Source: Senimuribacter intestinalis
Lineage (GTDB): Bacteria; Bacillota; Clostridia; Peptostreptococcales; Anaerovoracaceae
Assembly (NCBI GenBank): GCA_943192975.1
Contig: CALPCJ010000003.1
Coordinates: 124,001 to 188,000 of the forward strand
Reading direction: 5' to 3'
Length of the DNA stretch: 64,000 nucleotides
The notes beneath the pieces are model-generated. The model saw nothing but the letters and a program-made list of their open reading frames with translations, was not told where the DNA came from and ran no database searches. Numbering within the stretch: position 1 is the first letter of the stretch; every line of letters begins with the position of its first letter. The position numbers and the translations under genes are program-made. Shown here piece after piece: positions 25,785-34,595 of this stretch.

Positions 25785-27776
25785 TTATCCCACAATCTTG
25801 TAATATTCTCTCGCCGTCACCATGTACACCAGAGCGTAAATCCCTGCAAAAATCAGGAAAGTCACCAGAGTGCAGATTGCAAAGAGCCCCACATTGGTCA
25901 TAGCAAATACTAAAAGCAACTTAGTAATCATCTTAAATGCCGCAGCAATATGAATGCCTGCCATGACAAGAGGCACGAAGAACACCATCAGCACCTGTTT
26001 ACGAATGGTCGCTTTTACTTCCTTCTTGCTCATGCCTACCTTCTGCATAATCTCAAATTTCTCTTTATCATAGTAGCCCTCGGAAATCTGTTTATAGTAG
26101 ATAATGAGCGCTGCCGCAAAGGTGAATACAATCCCCAGGAAGATGCCCAGAAACAGAAAGCCGCCAACCATCTCTACATAATCACCTGTTTCTTCTTCTT
26201 GCGTGGCAACCCTAAGCATTTCGTAGTGCAAACCAAGCTCACTGTCATCTTCTCTAAGCGCCTGTGCATAGTTGGCATTCAGCTGTTCATCGCAGTCAGT
26301 ATAAATGTTCAGGTGGGTATAGAGGTAACAGCTGTTTTCGTATCCACCATTTACCACTGTAAGAAGATTCTGCAGTGCTTCGTCATCTGCCAGAATTAAA
26401 TAGCTGACATCGGTCATACCATTTTCTATCTCTGCCAGCTCCAGAAAACCGTCTACTTTCTCTTTCAGATGAAACTGTATGTTTCCCACTTTGAAATCCT
26501 CAGAAACATCAGACAGAGTTGTATACATAGCAACTTCGTTTCCGGTAAGTCCTAGTTTTTTGCCTGTCAACCTAGTATATGAATCCTCTGTCATAGCTGC
26601 AAAGCTTACCATGTCTTTTATATTCTCCTCTGTTCCCCTTTCAAAAATGTAGTTTTCTTCGCTTCTTATTGCAACAAAGGGAAGGAACTGATACGCCCTA
26701 ATATTTTCGATTTTTACACCCATGCTGTCAGCACGATTTTTTGCGGCATTTTCAAGTTTTCCCATATCATCGTTTATTTTTGCCGTGCACTCCTGAATAT
26801 TAATATCTCCCGGAGCCATCTTGTCAACGGTATCATTCATACCGAAAAACAGGCTGACCGTGCCAGATACCATGACAAGCACCATAGTAGACAAAATGCA
26901 GATGTTTGCAAGTCCCACTGCATTTTGCTTCATTCTGTAAATCAATCCAGAAACTGCCGTAAAATTACCCGACTTATAGTAAAACTTTTTATTCTTACGC
27001 AGTGCCTTTAAAATGACGATACTTCCCGCAGTGAAAAGACAATAGGTGCCGATTACAACAAGCACCACCGCCACAAAGAAAAGCATTAACGCCTTCAGCG
27101 GATTTTCTGTAGTAATTGCAATGTAATATCCTGCCCCCAGGCATAAAAATCCTACCAGAGCCAATGCGCCTTTTGCCTTCGGTTCTTTCTCCCCTACATT
27201 TCCTCCGTGAAGAAGTTCAATCGGCTTTGCAAGGCGAATACTCATCTGGTTTGCCAGTGTCGTCAGCACAAAAAGCGCACCAAAGAGAATCGCACTGTAG
27301 ATGATGGCATCTTTAGAAATCTCAATTCCAAAAGGTGGTTCTGCGCCAAAGACCCAGTTTAGAAACAAGTGTACCAGCTTGCTGAACAGAATTCCACTGA
27401 ACATGCCGCAGATAAAGGATGACATCGAAATCAGCATCCCTTCTATCACCAGAATTCTGCCGATGTGTCGCTTTTCCATACCGAGAATATTGTAAAGACC
27501 GATTTCCTTTTTTCTCCGTTTCATAAGGAAGCTGTTGGTATAGAACAGGAAGATAAAGGAAAATATTGCCATAACTCCTACGCCCAGTCCCATAATCATG
27601 CTGAGACTGGCAGACATAGTCGATATTCCCTCATTCATGGCAAGAAAACAAATGATATAAAACATCCCCGTAATTCCTGCTGAAGCCAAAAAATACGGCA
27701 GATAAAACTTTCGATTATTTTTAATATTGGTCAGCGCAAGCTTCCATGAAAAACTTTTAGCCACGTTTACCACCAC
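25785..27776 (-). CDS. bceB: BceB-type ABC transporter permease
   Basis: This is a 663-residue FtsX-family permease of peptide-antibiotic detoxification transporters (bacitracin, lantibiotics). It shows about ten membrane segments, the FtsX-like blocks flanking a large extracellular loop (roughly 310-520), and MKRRKKEIGLYNILGMEKRHIG after the second membrane helix, a BceB hallmark. The large loop senses the drug or its lipid target. It overlaps the ATPase gene by 20 nt. The substrate is not defined. Confidence 0.92.
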   Translation of the reverse strand: MVVNVAKSFSWKLALTNIKNNRKFYLPYFLASAGITGMFYIICFLAMNEGISTMSASLSMIMGLGVGVMAIFSFIFLFYTNSFLMKRRKKEIGLYNILGMEKRHIGRILVIEGMLISMSSFICGMFSGILFSKLVHLFLNWVFGAEPPFGIEISKDAIIYSAILFGALFVLTTLANQMSIRLAKPIELLHGGNVGEKEPKAKGALALVGFLCLGAGYYIAITTENPLKALMLFFVAVVLVVIGTYCLFTAGSIVILKALRKNKKFYYKSGNFTAVSGLIYRMKQNAVGLANICILSTMVLVMVSGTVSLFFGMNDTVDKMAPGDINIQECTAKINDDMGKLENAAKNRADSMGVKIENIRAYQFLPFVAIRSEENYIFERGTEENIKDMVSFAAMTEDSYTRLTGKKLGLTGNEVAMYTTLSDVSEDFKVGNIQFHLKEKVDGFLELAEIENGMTDVSYLILADDEALQNLLTVVNGGYENSCYLYTHLNIYTDCDEQLNANYAQALREDDSELGLHYEMLRVATQEEETGDYVEMVGGFLFLGIFLGIVFTFAAALIIYYKQISEGYYDKEKFEIMQKVGMSKKEVKATIRKQVLMVFFVPLVMAGIHIAAAFKMITKLLLVFAMTNVGLFAICTLVTFLIFAGIYALVYMVTAREYYKIVG

Positions 27777-28524
27777 CTGACTGCAAAACCGTCAGTGTGT
27801 CCGAAATCTTTGCGAACATCTCATCTTCGGTCATATTTGCTCTGTAAATCTGATGGAACACTTCACCGTCTTTAATAAAGAGCACTCTGCTGGCGTGACT
27901 TGCCGCTTTGGTACTGTGGGTCACCATCAGAATCGTCTGTCCCGCTTCATTGATCTCACCAAAAAGTTTGAGCAGACTGTCGGATGCAGCAGAGTCCAGC
28001 GCCCCTGTCGGTTCATCTGCCAAAATCAGCTGCGGACTTGTAATCAACGCTCTTGCAACCGCCGCTCTCTGCTTCTGTCCGCCAGATACTTCATAAGGAT
28101 ATTTCTTCAGGATATCTTTAATTGCCAGATGTTCCGCAATAGGAGCAAGCTTCTTTGCCATTTCTTTATAATTTTTCTTCGCCAGCACCAGAGGCAGGAA
28201 AATATTGTCCTGCAGTGAAAAGGTATCCAGCAGATTGAAATCCTGAAACACAAATCCAAGATTATCACGGCGAAATGCGGAAATTTCCCGCTCAGAAATC
28301 GTTACGATATTTCTGCCGGCAAGGAGCACCTCGCCGCTGGTCGGCTTATCCAGCGCCGCTAAAATGTTGAGCAACGTGGTTTTACCGGAACCTGATTCCC
28401 CCATAATTGCCACATATTCACCCTCTTCAACAGAAAAAGACACATTGGAAAGTGCCTGCACCTGATTTCCTCCAAAGCGGGTCGTATAGATTTTCTTCAA
28501 ATTTTTAACTTCTAAAATGGTCAT
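27757..28524 (-). CDS. bceA: BceA-type ABC transporter ATPase
   Basis: This is a 255-residue ATP-binding subunit of the MacB/BceA class. The Walker A GESGSGKTTLLNILA is near residues 38-52, the signature VSGGQKQRAAVARAL is in the middle, and the Walker B LILADEPTGALDS is followed by VTHSTKAASHASRV. It works with the BceB permease downstream. Expression is presumably controlled by the BceRS-like pair encoded just upstream. A terminator (28564-28596) between bceS and bceA implies a separate transporter promoter. Confidence 0.94.
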   Translation of the reverse strand: MTILEVKNLKKIYTTRFGGNQVQALSNVSFSVEEGEYVAIMGESGSGKTTLLNILAALDKPTSGEVLLAGRNIVTISEREISAFRRDNLGFVFQDFNLLDTFSLQDNIFLPLVLAKKNYKEMAKKLAPIAEHLAIKDILKKYPYEVSGGQKQRAAVARALITSPQLILADEPTGALDSAASDSLLKLFGEINEAGQTILMVTHSTKAASHASRVLFIKDGEVFHQIYRANMTEDEMFAKISDTLTVLQSGGGKRG

Positions 28525-28563
28525 TTTTTGAACCCCTTTCTATGAACATGGCTCTATGATAGC

Positions 28564-28596
28564 AAAAAAGGGAACATAAGTCCTATACATTCCCTT
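28564..28596 (-). terminator. Terminator between bceS and bceA
   Basis: On the minus strand AAGGGAA and TTCCCTT form a 7-bp stem around a 14-nt loop, followed by a run of T. It separates the two-component pair from the transporter genes. Confidence 0.65.
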
Positions 28597-28604
28597 ACAA
28601 TCCT

Positions 28605-29600
28605 TTATTCAAATCTTACATTTTCGTAAGTCCCAAGCCCCAGCTTCACCTTCGTGCCCTTGCCCACCTGCGATTCGATGGTCATAGTGTGTCCCAGCTT
28701 ATTCATAATCATCCTGCAAAGATAAAGCCCTATACCCGTTGACTTCTTATCCTTGCGTCCAGTATAGCCAGTATATCCTTTATCAAATATCCGCGGCAGA
28801 TCTTCCTCCTGGATACCGATTCCCGTATCCTCAATCACAAGCGTACAAGGCAGCACCTTGTCCATATAAATAGAAATTTTTCCGGACGGTGTATATTTCA
28901 GCGCATTGGAAAGCACCTGCTCCAGCACAAAGGAAAGCCACTTTTCATCGGAAATCGTCTTTGCATCGACTCCCTGATAATCCAGAGATATCTTTTTCTT
29001 AATAAAGATTGTAGAATATTTTTTTACTACTTCACGGATAATCCTGTCAAGATCTTGCCGTTCAATGCGAAAGTCCGTGCTATCCGCACCCAGCCGCAAA
29101 TACTGCAGCACCATCTCCACGTACTGTTCCACCTTAAACAGTTCCATAACAAGCTGATCTCTGCACACTCCAGGCATTTCACTCTGCAGCAGTAAATCCA
29201 TAGCAGCAATCGGCGTTTTAATCTGGTGCGCCCACAGCGTATAGTACTCAATCATATCGCTCATAGCCTTGTCTCTTTCCGACACCGCCGCCGAAGTCGT
29301 TGCATACAGGGATTTGATAATTTTCAGATATTCTTCTTCAATGGCATTGGCAGGCATTGGCAGCTGCTCCGGTCCAAACTGGATTCTCGCCCTGATATCC
29401 TGCAAAACTTCCTGCCTCTGCCGAAATCTTGCATAGCTGTAAATCATGAACACTAAGGCAAAAAACAGGCAAAGCACAATCGCATAGATGAGGGCGTCAT
29501 ACGGCATCCCAAAGAGAAATGCCACCAGACAAAATATCCCCAGATACACCAAAAACAGCAGCGCCGTCTTACATTTGCTTCTAATATATTTTCCAATCAT
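28605..29600 (-). CDS. bceS: BceS-type intramembrane-sensing histidine kinase
   Basis: This is a short-sensor kinase (331 aa). Two membrane helices (about 10-55) with almost no extracellular loop are typical of kinases that read the flux of a BceAB transporter instead of the drug itself. The phosphoacceptor region is WAHQIKTPIAAMDLLL (about residues 122-137). The ATP-binding domain has the N-box VLSNALKYTP, the G1 box DTGIGI and a G2-like STGIGLYLC. It is 2 nt downstream of the response-regulator gene. Confidence 0.92.
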   Translation of the reverse strand: MIGKYIRSKCKTALLFLVYLGIFCLVAFLFGMPYDALIYAIVLCLFFALVFMIYSYARFRQRQEVLQDIRARIQFGPEQLPMPANAIEEEYLKIIKSLYATTSAAVSERDKAMSDMIEYYTLWAHQIKTPIAAMDLLLQSEMPGVCRDQLVMELFKVEQYVEMVLQYLRLGADSTDFRIERQDLDRIIREVVKKYSTIFIKKKISLDYQGVDAKTISDEKWLSFVLEQVLSNALKYTPSGKISIYMDKVLPCTLVIEDTGIGIQEEDLPRIFDKGYTGYTGRKDKKSTGIGLYLCRMIMNKLGHTMTIESQVGKGTKVKLGLGTYENVRFE

Positions 29601-29602
29601 AA

Positions 29603-30274
29603 TTATTCTACCAGATATCCCATACCTTTCTTCGTCTTAATAAAATCATTCAGTCCGCTGGCTTCCAGCTTTCTGCGAAGTCTTGCCACATTGACGGTAA
29701 GTGTGTTCTCATCTACAAAGCTGTCGGTCTCCCAAAGCCGCTCCATCATATCATCTCTGCTGACGACATTTCCTTTTCGCTCCAGCAGAATCTGCAAAAT
29801 GCGAAACTCGTTTTTGGTCAAGTCGATCTTTTCTCCCTCATAGGTTAAGCTTGCATCCCCCATATTCAGTACCGCGCCCATGTGAGTCAAAACAGGGCTT
29901 TGCACACCGAAATCATAGGTTCTGCGAAGCAGCGCCTGCACCTTTGCAGTCAGCACCGCAAGGTCGAAAGGTTTTGCAATAAAATCATCTCCACCCATAT
30001 TCATAGCCATGACGATATTCATATTATCTGATGCCGAGGAAATAAAGATGATTGGAACCTTGGAAACCGCCCTAATCTGGGTGCACCAATAATAGCCGTT
30101 AAAAAAGGGCAGCCCGATATCAAGCAGAACCAAATCCGGTTCAAAGCTTTCGAATTCTCCCATCACATCCTTAAAATTTTCCACACAGTGGGCGCTGCAA
30201 TTCCATGTTTCTATATGATGGGCGATAGATTTTGCAATCACCACGTCGTCTTCTACAATGAGTATTTTGTGCAT
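29603..30274 (-). CDS. bceR: BceR-type OmpR-family response regulator
   Basis: This is a receiver plus winged-helix regulator (223 aa from the chosen start). The receiver has the acidic pair EDD near the N-terminus, the phosphoacceptor in LVLLDIGLPFFNG and the signalling Lys in IAKPF. The C-terminal OmpR-type domain includes LTKNEFRILQILLERKGNVVS and NTLTVNVARLRRKLE. I chose the ATG at 30274 because a GGGGGAAG ribosome site precedes it and MHKILIVEDD is the normal receiver start. The longer reading from 30343 adds only a Lys-rich tail. Confidence 0.93.
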   Translation of the reverse strand: MHKILIVEDDVVIAKSIAHHIETWNCSAHCVENFKDVMGEFESFEPDLVLLDIGLPFFNGYYWCTQIRAVSKVPIIFISSASDNMNIVMAMNMGGDDFIAKPFDLAVLTAKVQALLRRTYDFGVQSPVLTHMGAVLNMGDASLTYEGEKIDLTKNEFRILQILLERKGNVVSRDDMMERLWETDSFVDENTLTVNVARLRRKLEASGLNDFIKTKKGMGYLVE

Positions 30275-30343
30275 GTTCTCTTCCCCCTTTTTTGATTCTA
30301 TTTTACCATTCTTCTTTTTTCTTTGCAAGAAAAGGAAACGCAC

Positions 30344-30576
30344 GGGGGAGCAGTGTACGGACGCCCTGCTACGCTTCTCTTAAAAGACGGGCACAGGGTA
30401 TATCTTTAACCCAAATCTCGATTTTCTGTAAAAAAGTCGATTTTAGGTTAAGACGCCGCGCTGAAATGGCGGTCGAAATGACGCCGGTCATCAGAAAGAT
30501 AGTATAAACAAACCCGCCAATTGATGGTATAATACTTCCATAGAATGCTTTTAGAAAAAGATTGAGGTGATATTTT
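30344..30576. other. Intergenic region with hairpins, divergent promoters expected
   Basis: Between divergent bceR and the reductase gene. It contains an inverted pair TTTAACC (30405-30411) / GGTTAAA-like GGTTAAG (30446-30452) enclosing two direct TCGATTTT repeats. Small CGCC/GGCG hairpins lie near 30455-30475. A -10-like TATAAT (30528-30533) stands ahead of the reductase gene without a convincing -35. No gene is seen. Confidence 0.45.
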
Positions 30577-31596
30577 ATGACACAAATCAGACTTGGAAAA
30601 ACAGAAATTATTACAAATAAAAACGGATTCGGCGCACTGCCGATTCAGAGAATTTCTTATGAAGAAGCTGATGCTTTGATTATGAAGGCTTACGAGGCAG
30701 GTATCACTTTCTTTGATACTGCCAGATTTTATACTGACAGTGAAGCTAAACTGGGAAAAGCGCTGAGCGAGCGGGGACTTCGTCAGAAAGTCTACATCGC
30801 CAGCAAAACCATGTGCAATAGCACTGAAGAATTTTGGTCGCAGCTTGAAACCACCCTCACTAATCTGCAGACCGATTATCTGGATCTCTATCAGTTTCAC
30901 AATCCCGCTTTCTGTCCAAAACCTGGCGATGGCACAGGGCTTTACGAGGCAATGTTGGAGGCTAAAGCCCAAGGGAAAGTTCGCCACATCGGCATTACCA
31001 ATCACAGGCTGGCTGTGGCTCACGAAGCCATCGAATCCGGGCTTTACGAAACACTGCAGTTTCCGTTCAGTTACCTTGCCAGCAAAGAAGAAGTCCAGCT
31101 GGTAGAAAAATGCAAAGAAGCGGATATGGGATTTATCGCTATGAAAGCTATGGGCGGCGGGCTGATTACCCGCGCAGACGCCTCTTATGCGTTCTGTGCG
31201 CAGTACGAAAATGTACTTCCAATCTGGGGTGTACAAAGGCAGGAGGAACTGCAACAGTTTCTGGACTGTGAGAAAAATCCGCCGCAGATGGATGCTGCCA
31301 TGAAGGATTTTATTGCGCAGGAGCGAGCAGAACTTGCAGGTGATTTCTGCCGCGGCTGCGGCTACTGCATGCCTTGTCCTGCAGGCATTAAAATCAACGA
31401 CTGCGCCCGTATGTCACTGATGATTCGCCGCGCGCCGACAGGTATCTACATGGATCAAGCTCATCAGGAGGATATGGAACAGATTGCAGAGTGTCTTCAC
31501 TGCAATCAGTGTAAAGAACGCTGTCCTTACGGACTGGATACACCGGCATTACTTGAAAAGAATCTAAAGGATTATCGGGAGCAATTGAAGAAATAA
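30577..31596 (+). CDS. Aldo/keto reductase with C-terminal [4Fe-4S] ferredoxin-like domain
   Basis: This is a 339-residue AKR-type oxidoreductase. The AKR barrel (about 1-230) has the family features FFDTARFYTDSEAKLG and a TxTxDYLDLYQFHN segment. A C-terminal Cys-rich tail follows, with CRGCGYCMPCPAGIKI and CLHCNQCKERCPYGL, enough for two [4Fe-4S] clusters. Such fusions are frequent in anaerobes and may couple ferredoxin-level electrons to carbonyl reduction; the substrate is unknown. It is the only plus-strand gene for about 26 kb and ends at a bidirectional terminator shared with citC. Confidence 0.88.
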   Translation: MTQIRLGKTEIITNKNGFGALPIQRISYEEADALIMKAYEAGITFFDTARFYTDSEAKLGKALSERGLRQKVYIASKTMCNSTEEFWSQLETTLTNLQTDYLDLYQFHNPAFCPKPGDGTGLYEAMLEAKAQGKVRHIGITNHRLAVAHEAIESGLYETLQFPFSYLASKEEVQLVEKCKEADMGFIAMKAMGGGLITRADASYAFCAQYENVLPIWGVQRQEELQQFLDCEKNPPQMDAAMKDFIAQERAELAGDFCRGCGYCMPCPAGIKINDCARMSLMIRRAPTGIYMDQAHQEDMEQIAECLHCNQCKERCPYGLDTPALLEKNLKDYREQLKK

Positions 31597-31601
31597 TTAC
31601 A

Positions 31602-31645
31602 AAAATGACCGCATGCTATCAAATTATGCTAGCTGCGGTCATTTT
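31602..31645. terminator. Bidirectional terminator between the reductase and citC
   Basis: 12-bp stem AAAATGACCGCA (31602-31613) / TGCGGTCATTTT (31634-31645), with a further GCTA/TAGC pair inside. A/T runs on both sides serve the two convergent genes. Confidence 0.85.
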
Positions 31646-32654
31646 CTGTATTTAGTTCTCTTTGCAGATATTTTAAGGTCGTTTCTGGCAGCAACTGCGC
31701 AAGTTCTTTGCTTTCTGCGCCTTCGCTCTTCAAAAGTGCTCTGACTCTGCTGGCACTGATGGCCTCTCCACCCGCGGTCAGGCGAGGAATTTCTTCCACG
31801 CTGATTCCTGCTTTAGGCAGTCTTTTTTTCAGAGTTTCATTGTAGATTTCTGTCACCGGAGAAAAAGGCTCTGTCCCCAGAAAACGCACCGATACGCCCA
31901 GCGCGGGAGCGATATATTCTGCGAACAGCTCTGCATCTATGGCAGCATGTGCAAAAGCCAGATTTTCTTCCTTCGTAAAATAACTGGGAAAAGTCAGGCT
32001 AGATACCGCATAGCGGCCGCCGGGTATTACGGTCACATTCCTTAAATCTGCCACTCCTGCCTTTACCATGGCAAAACGATCCGCAAAGGAAAACTGCGAA
32101 ACATCTTCTTCTACTACTAAAAGAAATACATGGCTGCAGGCTGAGGCAGCTTTCTCCACCAGATAACGATGCCCCCTCGTAAACGGATTACAGTTCATCA
32201 CCAGCGCACCGACAAAAAATTCGTTTCCGAAGGCAGCGGATACCCCTTGTCTGTAAGTTTTCAATTTTTCTACATACTGAGCAATCCCTGCCTCGCCCCA
32301 TTCCAGCAACGCCGCATAAGGTCTTGCCGTTGCTGCAAGGCGAAATCCAAGACCAGTAAACTGCATTGCTTTTTCGGGTTTGGTGAAAATATACAGACTG
32401 CGATTCCCCTGCTCTGCGGCTTTCTGCGCCAGATGGGTCATCACCTTAGCAGTTAAATCTTCACCTTGAAATTCAGGATGGACAGCGATACCCTGAATCA
32501 TATCACCCTTGAGACTGCCGCAGGCGACCAGCCTGTCATGGAAAAATATCCCAGCAGTATAGTCCACCGCTTGGGGCAGTGTAAGTCCGCAAAGGGAAAG
32601 CAGGCTTTCCGCCTGTTCTATGTTGACGGTTTCAATATAAAACATGGTTCTCAT
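31629..32654 (-). CDS. citC: Citrate/citramalate lyase acetyl-ligase CitC
   Basis: CitC uses ATP and acetate to acetylate the thiol of the prosthetic group on the lyase acyl carrier protein, activating the lyase. The 341-residue protein has an N-terminal GNAT-like domain (about 1-110, with QGIAVHPEFQGEDL) and a C-terminal nucleotidyltransferase domain. The latter starts NCNPFTRGHRYLVEKA (HxGH-like ATP site) and contains FLGTEPFSPVTEIYN. It is the last gene of the locus, separated from citF by array B1. In this context it probably serves citramalate lyase. Confidence 0.92.
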   Translation of the reverse strand: MRTMFYIETVNIEQAESLLSLCGLTLPQAVDYTAGIFFHDRLVACGSLKGDMIQGIAVHPEFQGEDLTAKVMTHLAQKAAEQGNRSLYIFTKPEKAMQFTGLGFRLAATARPYAALLEWGEAGIAQYVEKLKTYRQGVSAAFGNEFFVGALVMNCNPFTRGHRYLVEKAASACSHVFLLVVEEDVSQFSFADRFAMVKAGVADLRNVTVIPGGRYAVSSLTFPSYFTKEENLAFAHAAIDAELFAEYIAPALGVSVRFLGTEPFSPVTEIYNETLKKRLPKAGISVEEIPRLTAGGEAISASRVRALLKSEGAESKELAQLLPETTLKYLQRELNTENDRS

Positions 32655-32757
32655 TCCGTTCCATTTTTGTGAATTTTGCAGAAAACTGTCAGCTCATTGC
32701 CGGTCGACAGCTTTCGCAATAGGAAAGTTATGCAATCCCACTTTTGAGTAGGGCATT

Positions 32758-33120
32758 TGCACAACCTTTGGGGATCGCATGCGACCAGGTTGTGCAGATT
32801 CATCTAAAGCAGGAGGGTTTGCACAACTGCGGACTAATCTGCGCTGAGAAAGCTGTGCAGAGTTGTGCAGATTAGACTGTTTACAGACAACTTTGCAAAA
32901 CCCAAAACAGTCTTTTGCCGTAAAAGTTGTGCAGACAGTTCTTTTATAGAAGGATTTGCACAACCGCCAAGTAAGTGACGGTGAAAAAGTTGTGCAAGCA
33001 AACCCTATTACCACTTCTAATGCACAACTTTTGGGAATCGCATGCGACCGGATTGTGCAGATTTGTCTAAATCAGGAGGGTTTGCACAACTGCGGACTAA
33101 TCCGCACTGCGGAAGTTGTA
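32758..33120. repeat. Motif array B1 (TTGCACAAC / GTTGTGCAA)
   Basis: About a dozen copies of TGCACAAC or its complement in 360 bp, at 32758, 32789, 32820, 32862, 32926, 32957, 32989, 33021, 33052 (variant), 33083 and 33114 (variant). The orientations mostly alternate, giving hairpins such as TGCACAACCT/AGGTTGTGCA (32758-32796) around a TCGCATGCGA palindrome. Two segments, about 32758-32845 and 33021-33105, are near-identical direct copies. The 528-bp gap between citF and citC holds no gene; apparent ORFs across it only read the repeats. Confidence 0.88.
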
Positions 33121-33182
33121 CAAATCGAATTATATCTAACACATTTGCGAAAGCCCGTCTCCGCAAACAAATTCTGCGACTT

Positions 33183-34595
33183 CTATTTCACCGGCACGTT
33201 GTAAATAGTATCCAGCAGCGTTCCATCTCGATATAAAACCTTCGCTACTTCCTTGTTTCCAAGTGTCGGTTTCTTTGCTTTTCCGTTTTGCTTTTCAGCT
33301 GCATCCCGTAATTCTCTGATATCTACTACTGGAAGTCCTGCCGCTGCAAATTTTTCAGAAAGCTCTGGACGCAGCGGATTTACTGCGATGCCACGCTGGG
33401 TTACCAGCACATCGACTGTGGAGCCCGGTGTGGATTTGCAGAGAACCTCGTCCACTACGATTGGCAGACGGGCACGGGAAAGAGGCGCAACAATCATGGA
33501 CATCTTTGCGCCGGCAGCTGTGTCACTGTGGCCGCCGCTGCCGCCCATGATATAGCCATTGGAATCGGTATGAACGTTGACATTAAAATTAGTGTCGATT
33601 TCAGTTGCGCCTAAAATTACCACATCCAAGCTGTCAACAGCGCTGCTAGCAGCAGAAGGACTTGCATAGTGAGATGCGCTCACCTCCCTATGATTTGGAT
33701 TGGTTCTGATGGACTCCACCGCACCAAGGTCAAAGCACTGCACATCCAGCAGAGCTTTGAAGCAACCGCTTTTCATCATATCTACCATGTAACTGGTGAT
33801 TCCCCCAAGACCGTAGCTGCCTTTGATACCGCGGGCAAGCATGATGTCCTGCAGGTATTTTGCAGCTGCAAGGGAGGCACCGCCTGCACCGGTCTGGAAA
33901 GAAAATCCATCGACCAGAAGACCGGATGCTTCAATGGCTCTTGCCGCGTAATCGGCAATCACAAGCCCTACCGGGTCTTTTGTGATTTTGGTTGTGCCAG
34001 AGACGATGCCTGATGGCTCTCCAATCTTGTCGACACAAACCACATAATCGATGTAATCCTCCGCAATGGAAAAATCCGTCAAAGGATAGTCTACCAGATT
34101 ATCTGTAATTACCACAGAAGTTTTCGCATACATCGCATCCGCAAAAGCATATCCCAAGGAACCGCAGGCGGATTTTCCGTACTTACCTGTGCAGTTGCCC
34201 ATAGGGTCTGCGGTCGGCGCCGCGATAAATGCCACGTCGATAGGCGACACACCGCTGATAATGTCAGAAGGTCTGCCTCCGTGGGTTCTGAAAATCACCG
34301 GCTTATCCAAGATCCCTTCGCTGACAGCCCTGCCCACAACGCCGCCCATATAGTCTGTTTCAATGCCGGTAATTACACCGTCTCTAATGTATTCGATAAA
34401 AGGCGCATGGGTATCAAAAATCGAGCTGATGTTGACATTCAAATCCCGGATGCCAAGCTCACTGATGACATCCAGCACCATCACTGCTACCATGTCGCCA
34501 TTGCGCAGGTGATGATGAAAGGAAATCGTCATGCCGTCAGAAAGTCCCGAAAGTTTAATCGCCTCTTTCAAATCTTTTACTAATTTTGTTTTCAT
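33183..34595 (-). CDS. citF: Citrate lyase alpha subunit family (probable citramalate lyase CoA-transferase)
   Basis: This subunit exchanges the acetyl group on the carrier thioester for the substrate acid (acyl-ACP transferase step). The 470-residue protein shows the CitF pattern: GMTISFHHHLRNGD near the start, DYMGGVVGRAVSEGIL, TDNLVDYPLTDFSI, FQTGAGGASLAA and GGSGGHSDTAAGAKM, and near the end TPGSTVDVLVTQRGIAVNP. It overlaps citE by 4 nt. The neighbouring glutamate mutase and methylaspartate lyase genes suggest that the physiological acid is citramalate. Confidence 0.95.
   Translation of the reverse strand: MKTKLVKDLKEAIKLSGLSDGMTISFHHHLRNGDMVAVMVLDVISELGIRDLNVNISSIFDTHAPFIEYIRDGVITGIETDYMGGVVGRAVSEGILDKPVIFRTHGGRPSDIISGVSPIDVAFIAAPTADPMGNCTGKYGKSACGSLGYAFADAMYAKTSVVITDNLVDYPLTDFSIAEDYIDYVVCVDKIGEPSGIVSGTTKITKDPVGLVIADYAARAIEASGLLVDGFSFQTGAGGASLAAAKYLQDIMLARGIKGSYGLGGITSYMVDMMKSGCFKALLDVQCFDLGAVESIRTNPNHREVSASHYASPSAASSAVDSLDVVILGATEIDTNFNVNVHTDSNGYIMGGSGGHSDTAAGAKMSMIVAPLSRARLPIVVDEVLCKSTPGSTVDVLVTQRGIAVNPLRPELSEKFAAAGLPVVDIRELRDAAEKQNGKAKKPTLGNKEVAKVLYRDGTLLDTIYNVPVK

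Noticed and set aside
28605..30274. Possible BceR operator between bceS and bceA
   Set aside because: I looked for a TNACA-N4-TGTNA dyad before the transporter genes and found only partial matches.
30448..31254. Minus-strand 268-codon frame opposite the ferredoxin-tailed reductase
   Set aside because: It overlaps the conserved aldo/keto reductase on the other strand and has no recognisable domain.
32758..33120. CRISPR-like array
   Set aside because: Copies alternate in orientation, spacing is irregular, no spacer set of equal length exists and no cas genes are in the window.
32694..33204. Open frames across array B1 on both strands (peptides with recurring C-T-T-F and L-H-N units)
   Set aside because: The recurring residues are just translations of the TTGCACAAC word. 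There is no credible start or ribosome site, and frames exist on both strands.
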